A stretch of DNA of 64,000 nucleotides from Hydrangea macrophylla. Its lineage: Eukaryota > Streptophyta > Magnoliopsida > Cornales > Hydrangeaceae. The position numbers were made by a program, and so were the translations under genes. Shown one piece after another: positions 1-10,018 of the stretch. The notes beneath the pieces were generated by a model, which saw nothing but the letters and a program-made list of their open reading frames with translations, was not told where the DNA came from and made no database searches. How positions within the stretch are numbered: the first letter of the stretch is position 1; every line of letters starts with the position of its first letter. The DNA lies in assembly GCA_033977485.1 (NCBI GenBank), contig CM066993.1, positions 33,334,501 through 33,398,500 of the forward strand, in the 5' to 3' direction.

Positions 1-162
1 GAAAGTATATCTCAATACCTTTCCAACGGTATATCACAATCTCAATTTAGATTTCGTATGAATTTTCTGTGAATTTTGGACGAAATAGGACCGTTTCGCG
101 AATTTCGGGAGTTCTGGGGGCCAAAATGCAATTTTTGGTCAACGGGGGAGTTGACTGCTGCG

Positions 163-212
163 GCGGCACTGGTCCACTACCGCGGCGGCAGTGGCCAAGT
201 GCCGCGGCAGCA
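163..212. repeat. GC-rich CCGCGG-type mini-repeat in Tat LTR
   Basis: A short run of degenerate copies of a CCGCGGCGGCA-like unit stands out from the AT-rich LTR around it. The counterpart in the right LTR lies near 35183-35245. It sits upstream of the TATA box at 366, so it is in the U3 region. It could fold into GC-rich hairpins; no function is known to me. Confidence 0.6.
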
Positions 213-365
213 CCTGAGTGATTTTTCATTCTTTTTGTAATTTTTGGTTAATTTTTGGGTTTTAATTCAAATTTTCAACAAATAAAACGACATAGTTTTG
301 ATTATTCTGGGATTTTGGACCAATTAGAGACTTTTTAAAATCAAAAATACCTCCCCAAGTTGGCC

Positions 366-371
366 TATAAA
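366..371 (+). promoter_or_regulatory. Putative TATA box of left Tat LTR
   Basis: TATAAA lies in a short conserved block (CCTATAAAGGAGACCC). The inverted LTR has TATAAAA at the homologous place (35021-35027, minus). This would start transcription near position 400, leaving more than 3 kb of LTR in the transcribed R-U5 part. Conservation between two diverged LTRs is the main support. Confidence 0.55.
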
Positions 372-904
372 GGAGACCCATTTACTTCCATTTAGAGGAG
401 AGCTTGGAAGCTATTAGAGAGATATATAGAAAGTTAGGAAGAAATAGAGAGAGAAATCAAGATCTTCTTCTTCAAATCCAAGCCAAATGTGAGTTTTTTA
501 TTTAGTTTTCTAAAAACTAAACTTTTATTTTCAAGCTTTCAATCCATCTTCTTCATCTTCTTTGAGTTTCCTATGAGTTAGAGAGTGATGTACTCACCCA
601 TATACACACATATGAGAGGTTGAATGCTTGTGGTTCCACCATTGAATATCATCTATTGATTTGTTCATTTCATCTCTTCTTACCTCATTTCTTTTTTATT
701 TTATTTATTTACTAACTAGTTCATCATCATCTAGATGATGACATGAAGTTTGAGGTGAGTGAATCCTTATGGATAGTAGCTCTTGACCTCAAAAACATGT
801 TTGATAGATGATGATTATAACTTCAATACCTCCAAAGTATCCTTGAAGTTATGTTCAAATAAAAATAAATCTCTCCAATAATATTGGGGGTTCTTGATGA
901 TGAG

Positions 905-2115
905 TTTTGATCTTGTCAGAATCAAGATATAAAAAGTATACTTTACTTTTCTAAAGATTTGCAGTGTGGAAGTAAAGGTCGAACCCACAAAGATTGATTA
1001 ACTACCGTGTTTTAATCTTAAAACCTAAATCTAATTAATTATAAAAACGGATTTTGATTTGATTTTAATTAAACTAATAACAATAAAACTAAATCTAAAC
1101 TATGAAAGCAATTAAAATTGTTTTAAATAATGTTTAAGGGAACCTAGGATTGCAAATCCACCACTAGCTTCATAATAAGAATATTTATGAATTACTTTAG
1201 CTTATTAAGTTGGATGATAATGGGGAATTGTAGCTATAAGCCCAATTCCTCCGATAAGAAGATATTCATGGTTCAAGCACCAACATAATCCATCTTCGGT
1301 TAGCACAAATTATCCCACACTAAACTAGGGTTGCGATCTAATCCATCTAACCTAGGCATGGACTATTCGGATACTTGATAGCACAAATCAATAAAGCACC
1401 ATCACATGTAAACAATCTAAACAAGCACAGCAAGCATAGATCGTTGAGCACATCACAGTCAAAATAGATCTAAGACAAGAATAAATTCTGAAAGTAATGA
1501 TTTAATCACTAGAAGTTTGATTTATTTATAAAAATCCCCTAAACATGTGACTGTCATCCATACATAATAAAACTAAAATAAAAACATAAAATACTCCCTA
1601 TTACTTGGCTAGGGTTTCATTGGAACCCAATATCTTGGTTATATGTAGGATGATCTATCAATGACCAACCCCTAATTTTGAAATAAAATAGGGTATATAT
1701 AGATTTACAACAAGTTTTGGAAGCTTTTCTAACCCGAAACGAACTAAAACTGATATATTTTACAATCTGGACGCAGTTAGGAAGTCTCGTTTGCACAGGA
1801 GTCTTCAGTATACTGAAATACGTATCTTTGCTTTTTGCACATATCGCACGAGCGGTCCGCGTGAGCGCGACAATTGGGACTTCGCGCGCGCGGATCGCGC
1901 GAGCGATTTTGGGTTTCTCGCGCCCGCGAACCGCGCACGCGAACTGGCTTTTTCAGCTTCTTTTCTTCTGCTTTTTCACCCTGTTTAGCCTGATATACTT
2001 GATTTCTTCCAAAACCTGTCAAAAAATAGAAAACGAAGTAAAAATATACAAAAACAGGATAAAAAGTACTAACAACTGTGAATTAAGGCGTATAATTAGG
2101 ATTAGTTCTCTCCCG
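905..2115. mobile_element. Unidentified ~1.2-kb insertion inside the left LTR
   Basis: Homology with the right-hand LTR stops near 905 and resumes near 2115, so this stretch is either an insertion here or a loss there. It is AT-rich at both ends with a CpG-rich core at about 1848-1945, rich in CGCGCG and GCGAGCG. No terminal inverted repeat, LTR pair or clear target duplication could be recognised. An 81-codon open frame on the minus strand (1777-2022) is Arg-rich because of the CpG core and is not convincing as a gene. Boundaries are approximate, plus or minus about 20 bp. Confidence 0.45.
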
Positions 2116-3800
2116 ATCAAGTTTGATGTTGATATTCCAAGGGGTTATAATCTCTATTTGATGTTGAAAATATACTTTCAAAACCTCTATTTTAAAACCC
2201 CTCTCAATCCCTCTCATTTTGATTTCAAGAAAGAAAACTCAAGTTTTTCCCAAAATCTTCAAAACAGTGAGTGATCTGAGTTCAAAGATTTATCTAGAAC
2301 TCAATACTCAATGTATGGATGCAAGACCACTTGGAAAATCTTCCTAACTCATTAGAGTACACCCATGATTTTTGGTTTGACTTGGAAATACTTGAAAATG
2401 GTCCATTTGGACCCAAACATTCTCTCCAGATATTCTATTTTTGCTGTCACAGCAGCTTGGTCTACTTTCAACTTATTTTACAGAAAACGTTTCCAAAAAG
2501 AGTGGTCCTAACTTATTTTTCCCTAGAACTTCAATGTCTTAAGGAACGTTCTGTATAATATGGGCATCTATATCATTTCTTTTCATTTTCTAAGATTTTT
2601 CAACATTTCAGTCGACAGTACAGACTCTGTTTCTGAGTGACCTTCATTGTCTATATGATTTCTCTCAATCTGTGATAGTTATTAAAGATTGGATTTTTGG
2701 GTTGTGTTCTAGACACAATAAGGAATACCTTCATAAAAAATCATGCATTGAAAACATTCCTAACCCCTCTTTTCAATTTTCAAAAGATCTAGTTACTGTT
2801 CTGTCCACTATTCACAGCAAGCACATTTTAACTTTCATTCTTTGATTTGATGCTTATATGCATTCCAAATTAGTTCATATCTTAGGAAGTAGTTCATACT
2901 ACATTTGTACATATCCCATATTGATTTCATTCATTTATTCATACATATTCTAGACTTCTAGGTCATTCTAGGAATTCATGTACACAAACACACTACAACC
3001 TTTGCACATTTTAAGATCATACATTGCATCTATGCAAGATTTGGGGCTTTCATGGCTCCTAATCTAAGAAGATCATAAGGAATGAACTGATCGTACATTC
3101 ATGTTTCCCCTCGATCTAATCTTCCTTTCTCATCCGTCCCGGGGATTGAGAGGTCTTCTTTTCCTCAAAGATTAACATGCATCATACTAGCTTGCTAAGC
3201 ATATTTCGTTTTCTTTATTTATTTTGTTTCAAGAACAATTTTATGTCCTCTTTAGACTAGGGAAACTTTATTACTTGATACATGATTAAACGATTTTTCC
3301 TAGGTTTATTTGTGTGATTTTTTCACTTTACATTGTATGATATTTGGCTTAGATCTTATGAATGATATTTTATCTTTAGATCTTCCACTCCAAATTTTCT
3401 TATGTGATGTAATATACTATCATAGTATTAATTGTGGAACCATACATAGTATAAGATGATTATTTGGATGCTAATTGAGGCCCGTCGAAAGACGGGGCGA
3501 GTTGAGGGTGTTTTAGTCGCGACAAAGGCTCCTTCCTCTCTCGTACCAAAACCCCGAGCCAAGTTCTTTGGTTATGAAGGGCCGGTGCCCTTTATCCATT
3601 TGGGTGAGCCAAAATTAGCTTTCTTGGTTCGTTAAAGACCAAGTGGCGACTCTGTATCTATTTTCGAAAGACCTTCTTTTCTTCGAAATCAACCTCTTGT
3701 TTTCTTTCAAATCAATTTCAAAACAAAGGAAAATCAATTCCGAAACCCCGGAAACAAACATGAAAAACCGGGAGTAGACGACGGATTCCGTGTGTTCGCA

Positions 3801-4200
3801 GCCACTCATGGACTTATGTTGCTAGGATGAAAGAAGATCATCAACAGCCACTCATGGACTTATGTTGCATGAAGAAAGATGAAAGATCAACAGCCACTCA
3901 TGGACTTATTTTGCTAGGAAAAAGGAAGATCATCAATAGCCACTCATGGACTTATGTTGCTAGGAGAAAGAAAGATCATCAACAGCCACTCATGGACTTA
4001 TGTTGCATGAAGAAAGATGAAAGATCAACAACCACTCATGGACTTATGTTGCTAGGAGAAAGGAAGATCATCAACAGCCACTTATGGGCTTATGTTGCAT
4101 GAAGAAAGATGAAAGATCAACAGCCACTCATGGACTTATGTTGCATGAAAAAAGATGAAAGATCAATGGCCAATCATGGACTTATGTTGCTAGAAGATGA
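3801..4200. repeat. 46-bp tandem array (about 8-9 copies)
   Basis: The marker CCACTCATGGACTTATG recurs at 3802, 3848, 3894, 3940 and onward with a constant 46-bp step. Two monomer types (ending near TGCTAGGAGAAAG or TGCATGAAGAAAGATG) alternate irregularly. It lies in the non-coding 3' part of the minus-strand Tat element and starts exactly where the left LTR ends. The 91-codon plus-strand frame through it is a by-product of the array. Confidence 0.9.
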
Positions 4201-4741
4201 TGGTTAACTTTTGGCGGTTTGGAAAGGGATGAAATTTGCATTTGCCCTAAGTTTGGACACTTCTCATCTTGACGCCTTGTCTGGTGCAGTAATGATGTTT
4301 GGTACTCCTGCTTGTATTGTCATTGGAATGCTCTTTATAACTTGATTTAGAAAAATCATTATTCGTCACTATTGACTTACACATTTGAGACAACGACAAA
4401 CTCTTTTTCTGAAAAAGACTATGACAGACTCAAAAACTGACAGACACCGACACGCGAGGGCGACACATTTGACAACAAAATGAAACAAGCTCGACTTGCT
4501 AAAACTTGATGTGCGTTCATCATAAAATATGTACCATTTCTCTTATGAGTTCACTTCGCATAATTTTGATGATAAATCTCATTTTGAAAGTTCTTCCCTA
4601 TTGATCTAATCAATTCTTTGCTTCTCCCAAAATGTGCTTTGGATTAGTGCCTTAGCTTTTAGAATAAAAGATGCTCTATTTTAAAATTTTTAAAACAACT
4701 TGGTGACTTGAAAACTCACCCTTTGGTATGAAGGGATCATG
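4201..4741. other. Non-coding spacer of Tat 3' region
   Basis: AT-rich sequence between two tandem arrays. I see no coding potential, terminal repeat or known motif here. It is most simply part of the 3' non-coding region of the minus-strand Tat element. Confidence 0.5.
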
Positions 4742-4935
4742 TTAGGCAAACGGAGTTTGCCCCTAGTTCATAGGCAAATGAGGTAGGTGATCGAAGTTTG
4801 CCCCTAGTTTGGAAGATGGTTGTTTGAAGGTTTTGGGCAAACGAGGTAGGTGACCGAAGTTTGCCCCTTGTATGAAGGGTAGATAGTAAAATTCAGGCAA
4901 ATAAGGCGGGTGGCCGAAGTTTGCCCCTAGTGTGG
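4742..4935. repeat. 60-63-bp tandem array (3+ copies)
   Basis: GAAGTTTGCCCCT recurs at 4793, 4856 and 4916 (steps of 63 and 60), each preceded by a GGCAAAYRAGG block and GGTGRYCGAAGTT. A shortened copy lies at 4742-4768. It is one of three different arrays in the 3' part of the minus-strand Tat element. Confidence 0.8.
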
Positions 4936-5140
4936 AACGTGATTTTCTAGCTTGAGACAAGGACCGTGACTTTAATCTCTCAAAAGCTCATACCTTTTTC
5001 CTAGGCACCAGTGAGGTGATCTAGCGAGCTCTTTTCTCTCTTTTGTTATTGCTCACCTTGGACTTAGCTCTAATTTATGACTAGGCGTCCTTTCGGATTT
5101 TTGACCTGGCGAGCTATCCTTATTTTCTTTTTGAAAGTCT

Positions 5141-5545
5141 GCCTACGTACCCCCGAGCGGGGATCAGGTCCAACGGAGTTCGGGCTAAAGTTTTGAAGAA
5201 AAGGGGGTTGATTATGATGGTGTCGACCAAACCAATGCGGTTGCCTACGTATCCCCGAGTGGGAATCGGGTCGAGCGTAGTTCAAGGCAAGGCCTTGAAA
5301 GAAATTGGTTTGATTATGATGGTGTCGACCGAACCAATGTGGTTGCCTACGTATACCCGAGTGGGAATCAGGTTGAGCGTAGTTTAAGGCAAGGTCTTAA
5401 AAGAAATTGGATTGATTATGATGATGTTGACCGAACCGATGCGGTTGCCTACGTATTCCTAAGTAGGTATCAGGTCAAGCGTAGTTCAAGGCAAGTTCTT
5501 GAAAGAAATTGGATTAATTATGAGGGTTTTTCAAACAAATCGTCA
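5141..5545 (-). repeat. 102-bp tandem array (4 copies) with Tat 3'-region motif
   Basis: GCCTACGTA recurs at 5141, 5243, 5345 and 5447, an exact 102-bp step. On the minus strand each unit reads GAACTACG...GACCTGATTCCC...GGATACGTAGGC. A single plus-strand copy of the same motif lies just after the integrase of the plus-strand Tat element (40950-41000). The motif is therefore a post-pol feature of this lineage, amplified here. Because 102 is a multiple of three, open frames run through it on both strands without coding meaning. Confidence 0.85.
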
Positions 5546-6593
5546 AATAAGTTCAAACTTGAGCCACTTGTGGTAGCTTTGAATAAAAGGATTGAGTTTC
5601 AATCCCCCTTTTTTTTTCTTTTTCTTGTTCTTTTTGTTTTGTTTTGAGGATTGATCCTTTTCACTTTCGCCTAGCCAGTAAATTTTGCTTTTCATGTAGT
5701 TGAATCTTGCAAGATCTTTTAATCGCAATCTTAGAATTCTAAAATGTGCATGTCAGCTCTTGGAATTTATTTGTGGTTGTTCCGTGCCTTTGTAAATGTG
5801 ATCTAGACACGTTCTTATGATGTACCTTGAAGTATATGATTCTCTCATTTGTTTCATCAAAAAATTCTTTCATTTTCTCCATCATTTTGACTGGCTAAGG
5901 TCAGATCTTGGAAATCAATACCTTTTCAGCTCTAACTTTTGCCTAGGTGCCCTTTCGGGTTTTCAACCTAGCGAGCTTTTCTTTTCTTCTTTTTTTTTTG
6001 AAAGTGGAGATGAAACTCACTGAAATGTTTGGCTACCATTAAGGACTAAGTCTACACAAGTTCATATGGCTCTCAAATGGGTTGGGCCCAAGGATTTGAA
6101 ATGGTGGAAAAAGGGTGTTGGGCAAGCCCCAAGTGAGTTCCAAGCATGTCTTTTCAAGATTGAGGCAAGAGAATCTTTAAGTTCTTAAAGTAAGACTATT
6201 CAATTCTCGGCTCTTCATCGGTGTCAGCACAAAATTGACTTTGACCTTTCAGGATTTTTTGTTTGAGTAAAAAAAATTATTTTTTTAGCACAATAATATC
6301 CATGGTAATTTGAAAAGTGACACTTCAGTTCAGCGATTCATGCATCTTTGACTAGGCACATCAGATTAAGCAAAATGAGATTTCATTCCATTAGCAAGAG
6401 ATAAGGATTACATTACTCGACACAGACCCATAACTACTCGATGGTAGACAGACTCGACCACAAGACTAAACTTGAAATAGATTCAAAACATAGGACAGAC
6501 TCATCTTGGTCTCAAATGGAGTGTCTTTGTGATCCATTTATTATTATTATTTTTTAACAAAAGTTCTAAACACTATCAGTTCACTGTGTAGCT
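5546..6593. other. Non-coding spacer between gag remnant and 102-bp array
   Basis: AT-rich, with poly-T/poly-A tracts and a solitary copy of the GCGAGCT-type block near 5975. In a complete Tat element the protease-to-integrase region would lie between gag and the 3' arrays. Nothing resembling it can be read on either strand, which argues for a pol deletion in this copy or its source element. Confidence 0.5.
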
Positions 6594-7108
6594 TCAACAA
6601 TCATTGGCCTCAGCAAAGGGGATCATTTGAACAGATAAGCCAGGGGCTTTAGGTTCGATGAAGCTGACACTTTGGTTGACATAGGGTTGGATGGGCGATG
6701 GCTCGATGATTTTCTGATCGATGAGGTCCTGGATATCATGGCGAAGGCGCATGCAGCTGTCGGTGTCATGGCCTGGGCCTTGGTGGTAGGCACAACATTT
6801 GGACAGGTTACAGTTAGGTGGTGGGGGATCAACACAAGGTTGAAGGAGTTGGAGGTACCCCTTTTTGATGAGGTTATCAAGGATAACGGACAAGGCATAG
6901 CCAGGTTGGTAAAGGTTCTTGGGTTGCGGGCTTTATTAAACTTTGGGTTCAAGTGGGTCCTTGGAGTGGCTCTTGGATTTGGATATGGTCTAGGATTACC
7001 AAGGCTAGGGTGTGGGCTTGGATACAAGTAGAGATTTGGATGTGGAAATGGGTTTGGATAGACGGCATCGGGCAACCCATACTTTCCTTTATTGATGCTC
7101 TGCACCAT
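6594..7108 (-). pseudogene. gag: Tat/Ogre-type gag, C-terminal remnant with zinc knuckle
   Basis: The frame 6893-6594 encodes a leucine-rich segment, a PPPP run and CAYHQGPGHDTDSC, followed by RHDIQDLIDQKII. This CxxH...H....C knuckle plus 'IQDLID' block is the hallmark of gag from plant Tat/Ogre/Athila-type gypsy elements. Upstream (7108-6895) the reading continues in another frame with a Pro-rich stretch, so at least one frameshift separates the two. The N-terminal two thirds of a normal gag are missing. A stop follows directly at 6594 and no protease comes after it. Gag would coat the RNA and build the particle; this copy cannot. The assignment rests on motif recognition. Confidence 0.7.
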
Positions 7109-7689
7109 TTTCTCAAATCGGCTTATCCTTAAACTTAGTTGTTCAACAGTGGTTTATAGTTTGTCCACTTTTCCTTCCAGAGTTTGGTAGGCCATTATGA
7201 TAGTCTGGGCTAGCCCACGATTGAGACAATGAATTTGGAAGGTACAGAGGTGTCCTTACCCGGGGCTATGTTTTCTGCAAATAGAAGTAAAAGCCTAAAT
7301 TAACAGAGGCACGAAGTACATCTTATGGACTCCTAGTGGGGAGAGCTGATTAGAGTCTCAAAGAATTTATCGATGTGAACTGATGATGGTTGCAGTATGT
7401 ATACGACTTCTATACAATGATTGAGATGGGTGAGGATGATGACATGTATGCGCTTGATGTGTAGAGACTGACATATGTGAGACTGACACGATGTGCGTGC
7501 ATGTAGACTGACATGAATCATGTATGCATATGAGACAAGCATGCGGATGCAAGACCTAATCGATATGATGCCCCTACTTCTAACAGATAGCAGTTAAACA
7601 AATAAGGTCCTAGCCATACAGAGTGTGCTAACCTTACTTTCCAGTATGATCACCAAGGGATAACAGGGATTTCTGGGATACTTTGGGAA
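7109..7689 (-). other. Tat leader / lost gag N-terminus region
   Basis: On the minus strand this lies between the 51-bp array and the gag remnant, where gag N-terminal coding would be expected. I see only short frames and CA-rich low-complexity sequence near 7430-7540. No domain is recognisable. Confidence 0.4.
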
Positions 7690-8583
7690 TTTTGGACAGA
7701 GTTTCTGGGAGAAACAGAGATTTGGAAGATTCGGAGAAATTTTTAGAAGTCATTTGAGTTTCTAGGAGAAATAGGGATTTGTGGTTGATTTGGACTGAGC
7801 TTCTAGGAGAAACTGGTATTTTGGGTATTTCTGAGAAATATGGATAGAGTTTCTAGGAGAAACAAGTATATCTTGGCATTTCTGGTTGATTTGGGCAGAG
7901 TTTTTAGGAGAAACAAGTACTATGGGTATTTCTGGGAAGTTTGGATAGAGTTTCTAGGAGAAACAAGTATATCTGGGCATTTCTAGGTGATTTGGGCAGA
8001 GATGCTGGGATTTTTGGAGAATCTGGGAGATTTGGTCAGAGCTTCTGGGAAAACAGGTACTTTGGGTATTTCTAGGAAATTTGGATAGAGTTTCTGGGAG
8101 AAACTAGTATATCTGGGAAGATAGGACAGAGTTTCTGGGAGAAACTGGTATATCTGGGAAATCTGGGAGATTTAGACAGAGTTTCTAGGAAAAACTGGTT
8201 AATATGGTTATATCTGGGATATCTGGACAGAGTTTCTGGAAGAAACTGGTTAATATAGTTATATCTAGGATATCTAGACAGAGTTTCTGGGAGAAACTGG
8301 TTAATATGGTTATATCTGGGATATCTAGACAGAGTTTCTGGGAGAAACTGGTTAATATGGTTATATCTGGGATATCTGGACAGAGTTTCTGGGAGAAACT
8401 GGTTAATATGGTTATATCTGGGATATCTGGACAGAGTTTCTGGGAGAAACTGGTTAATATGGTTATATTTGGGATATCTGGATAGAGTTTCTGGGAGAAA
8501 CTAGTTAATATGGTTATATATGGGATATATGGACAGAGTTTCTGGAAGAAACTGGTTAATATGGTTATATCTGGGAAATCTGG
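7690..8583. repeat. 51-bp hairpin-bearing tandem array (continues at 31210-31300)
   Basis: From about 8175 the array is regular with a 51-bp step (for example CAGAGTTTCTG at 8279 and 8330). From 7690 to 8175 the units are degenerate. Each unit carries AGTTTCT-GGG-AGAAACT, a 7-bp stem with a 3-nt loop; most diverged copies keep the pairing. The Tekay element inserted within one unit, and the array resumes after its right end at 31210. It lies in the 5' leader of the minus-strand Tat element. The 165-codon minus-strand frame with a 17-residue period is a consequence of 51 being divisible by three. Confidence 0.9.
8579..8583. repeat. TSD TCTGG, left copy (outer Tekay)
   Basis: TCTGG immediately precedes TGTCACGCC at 8584. 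The same five bases follow the other end of the element at 31210-31214. Five bp is the usual gypsy target duplication. Confidence 0.9.
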
Positions 8584-9371
8584 TGTCACGCCCCGGCGTA
8601 GCCAAAATATGGATAAATTTAAAATTTTTATCTTGGACCCTGAGGCACGTGACTGGTTGCAGTACCGAATTGTCCATGACAAAATAATAATATTTAAACG
8701 ATATAATAAAAGGATAAAACTATCACCTGCTCACATTGATATATTACAAAGAAAGGCCACAGTACTAGTTAACTATTACATCAGGGTAGATACATCAGAG
8801 TCTTATGGCTCTAGGGCCTTACAAAAGCTATAACAAAATATATGCTAAGTCTTCTGGTTATAATAAAAAAACATTCACAGGGGATAACTGCTAGTCTTCT
8901 CTCTAACTAGCATAACCATAGCCATCTTCGGTGTACTCTTCCTGTACGTTCTCCGCTTGCGAAGCATCATAACCCGTGTACTCGTTACCTGGATAAGCTG
9001 GACATGGAAATGTCCAACGACATGAACGTCGTCAGCTTATCAAAGCTGAGTGAGTAAGCTAAATCAAATGGAACGTATATAGTAAAACACAATAGGAATA
9101 CATTTACTACCTTTCAACATGTCTTTTAGGATCTTTACGTTCTCACCGTAGAATTATATCTAGTAGCGTATCCGACTACGTATTCGATAGGAATACAAAC
9201 AATTCAGGAGACTCACCTAGACATTCTTAATGCCACTACCATTCATTTATAACATCCGACATCATTTACAAACCCAAAGTGTCTCTTTCTAACCAAACCA
9301 TCTTTCATCAACTAAAACATCTTTCATCAACCAATGCAACTTTCATCAACTAAAACATCTTTCATCAACCA

Positions 9372-10018
9372 CTTCGTCACGAAGAACCGAAGTGTTAAAG
9401 AGTGCAAAAACATCCATTTCGTCACGAAGAACCGAAAGGAGTCTTCACTCATGGAATCACCGCTTCGTCACGAAGAACCGAAAGCGTTATGGAGTACAAG
9501 AACATCCATTTCATCACGAAGAACCAAAAGGAGTCTTTACTCAAAGAATCACCGCTTCGTCACGAAGAACCGAAAGCGTTACGGAGTGCAAGAACAACCA
9601 TTTCGTCACGAAGAACCGAAAGGAGTCTTTACTCAAAGAATCACCGCTTCGTCACGAAGAACCGAAAGCGTTACGGAGTACATGAACATCCATTTCGTCA
9701 CGAAGAATCGAAAGGAGTCTTTACTCAAAGAATCACCGCTTCGTCACGAAGAACCGAAAGCGTTACGGAGTACAAGAACAACCATTTCGTCACGAAGAAC
9801 CAAAGGAGTCTTTACTCAAACAATCACCGCTTCGTCACAAAGAACCGAAAGCGTTACAGAGTACAAGAACATCCATTTCGTCACGAAGAACCGAAAGGAG
9901 TCTTTACTCAAAGAATCACCGCTTCGTCACGAAGAACCGAAAGCGTTACGGAGTACAAGAACATCCATTTCGTCACGAAGAACCGAAAGGAGTCTTTACT
10001 CAAAGAATCACCGCGTCA
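9372..10018. repeat. 92-bp palindromic tandem array, 7 units
   Basis: Units repeat every 92 bp (for example CTTCGTCAC at 9463 and 9555). Each unit is a dimer of two diverged 46-bp halves, each built around YTTCGTCACGAAG, a palindrome with arms CTTCGT/ACGAAG around one central base. On the element's sense strand the centre reads GTGACG, containing the TGACG core that plant bZIP (TGA-class) factors bind. The array lies downstream of the predicted transcription start, in the transcribed leader part of the LTR. It is preceded by short 18/19-bp repeats of CATCTTTCATCAAC. Confidence 0.92.

Larger units (their letters stand above)
1..3800 (+). mobile_element. Tat/Ogre-like LTR, plus orientation, 5' end outside window
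   Basis: This block is an inverted homologue of the LTR at 31918-36074. Shared landmarks include the GC-rich block near 163-212, the long AT-rich middle, the conserved stretch at 3480-3640 and the terminal TGTTCGCA at 3793-3800. By comparison with the right-hand LTR roughly 0.65 kb is missing to the left of the window. Identity over the 2730-3180 stretch is about 88% by eye, so the two are related subfamilies rather than the LTR pair of one insertion. The LTR ends directly against a 46-bp tandem array and no primer-binding site follows. It therefore reads as the 3' LTR (or a solo LTR) of a plus-strand element inserted into the minus-strand Tat element; an inversion is the alternative. Confidence 0.75.

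Noticed and set aside
1777..2022. Arg-rich 81-codon frame in the 1.2-kb insertion
   Set aside because: Composition is dictated by the CGCG-rich core, and the opposite strand is open too.
1..3800. Left LTR as the 3' LTR of the minus-strand Tat element
   Set aside because: It is in the opposite orientation, and its U5 end, not its U3 end, faces the element's interior.
3827..4102. 91-codon ORF with repeated 'PLMDLCCMKK'
   Set aside because: Pure tandem-repeat translation of the 46-bp array.
5193..5647. Overlapping ORFs across the 102-bp array
   Set aside because: 102 is divisible by three, so open frames persist by chance. The peptides are the repeat itself and end in a poly-T tract.
8185..8682. 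165-codon minus frame with a 17-residue repeat, and its plus-strand mirror
   Set aside because: A product of the 51-bp tandem array, open on both strands. It lies in a non-coding leader.
9372..10018. Possible CRISPR array
   Set aside because: Direct repeats have no unique spacers; adjacent units are nearly identical, and the sequence is inside a plant LTR.
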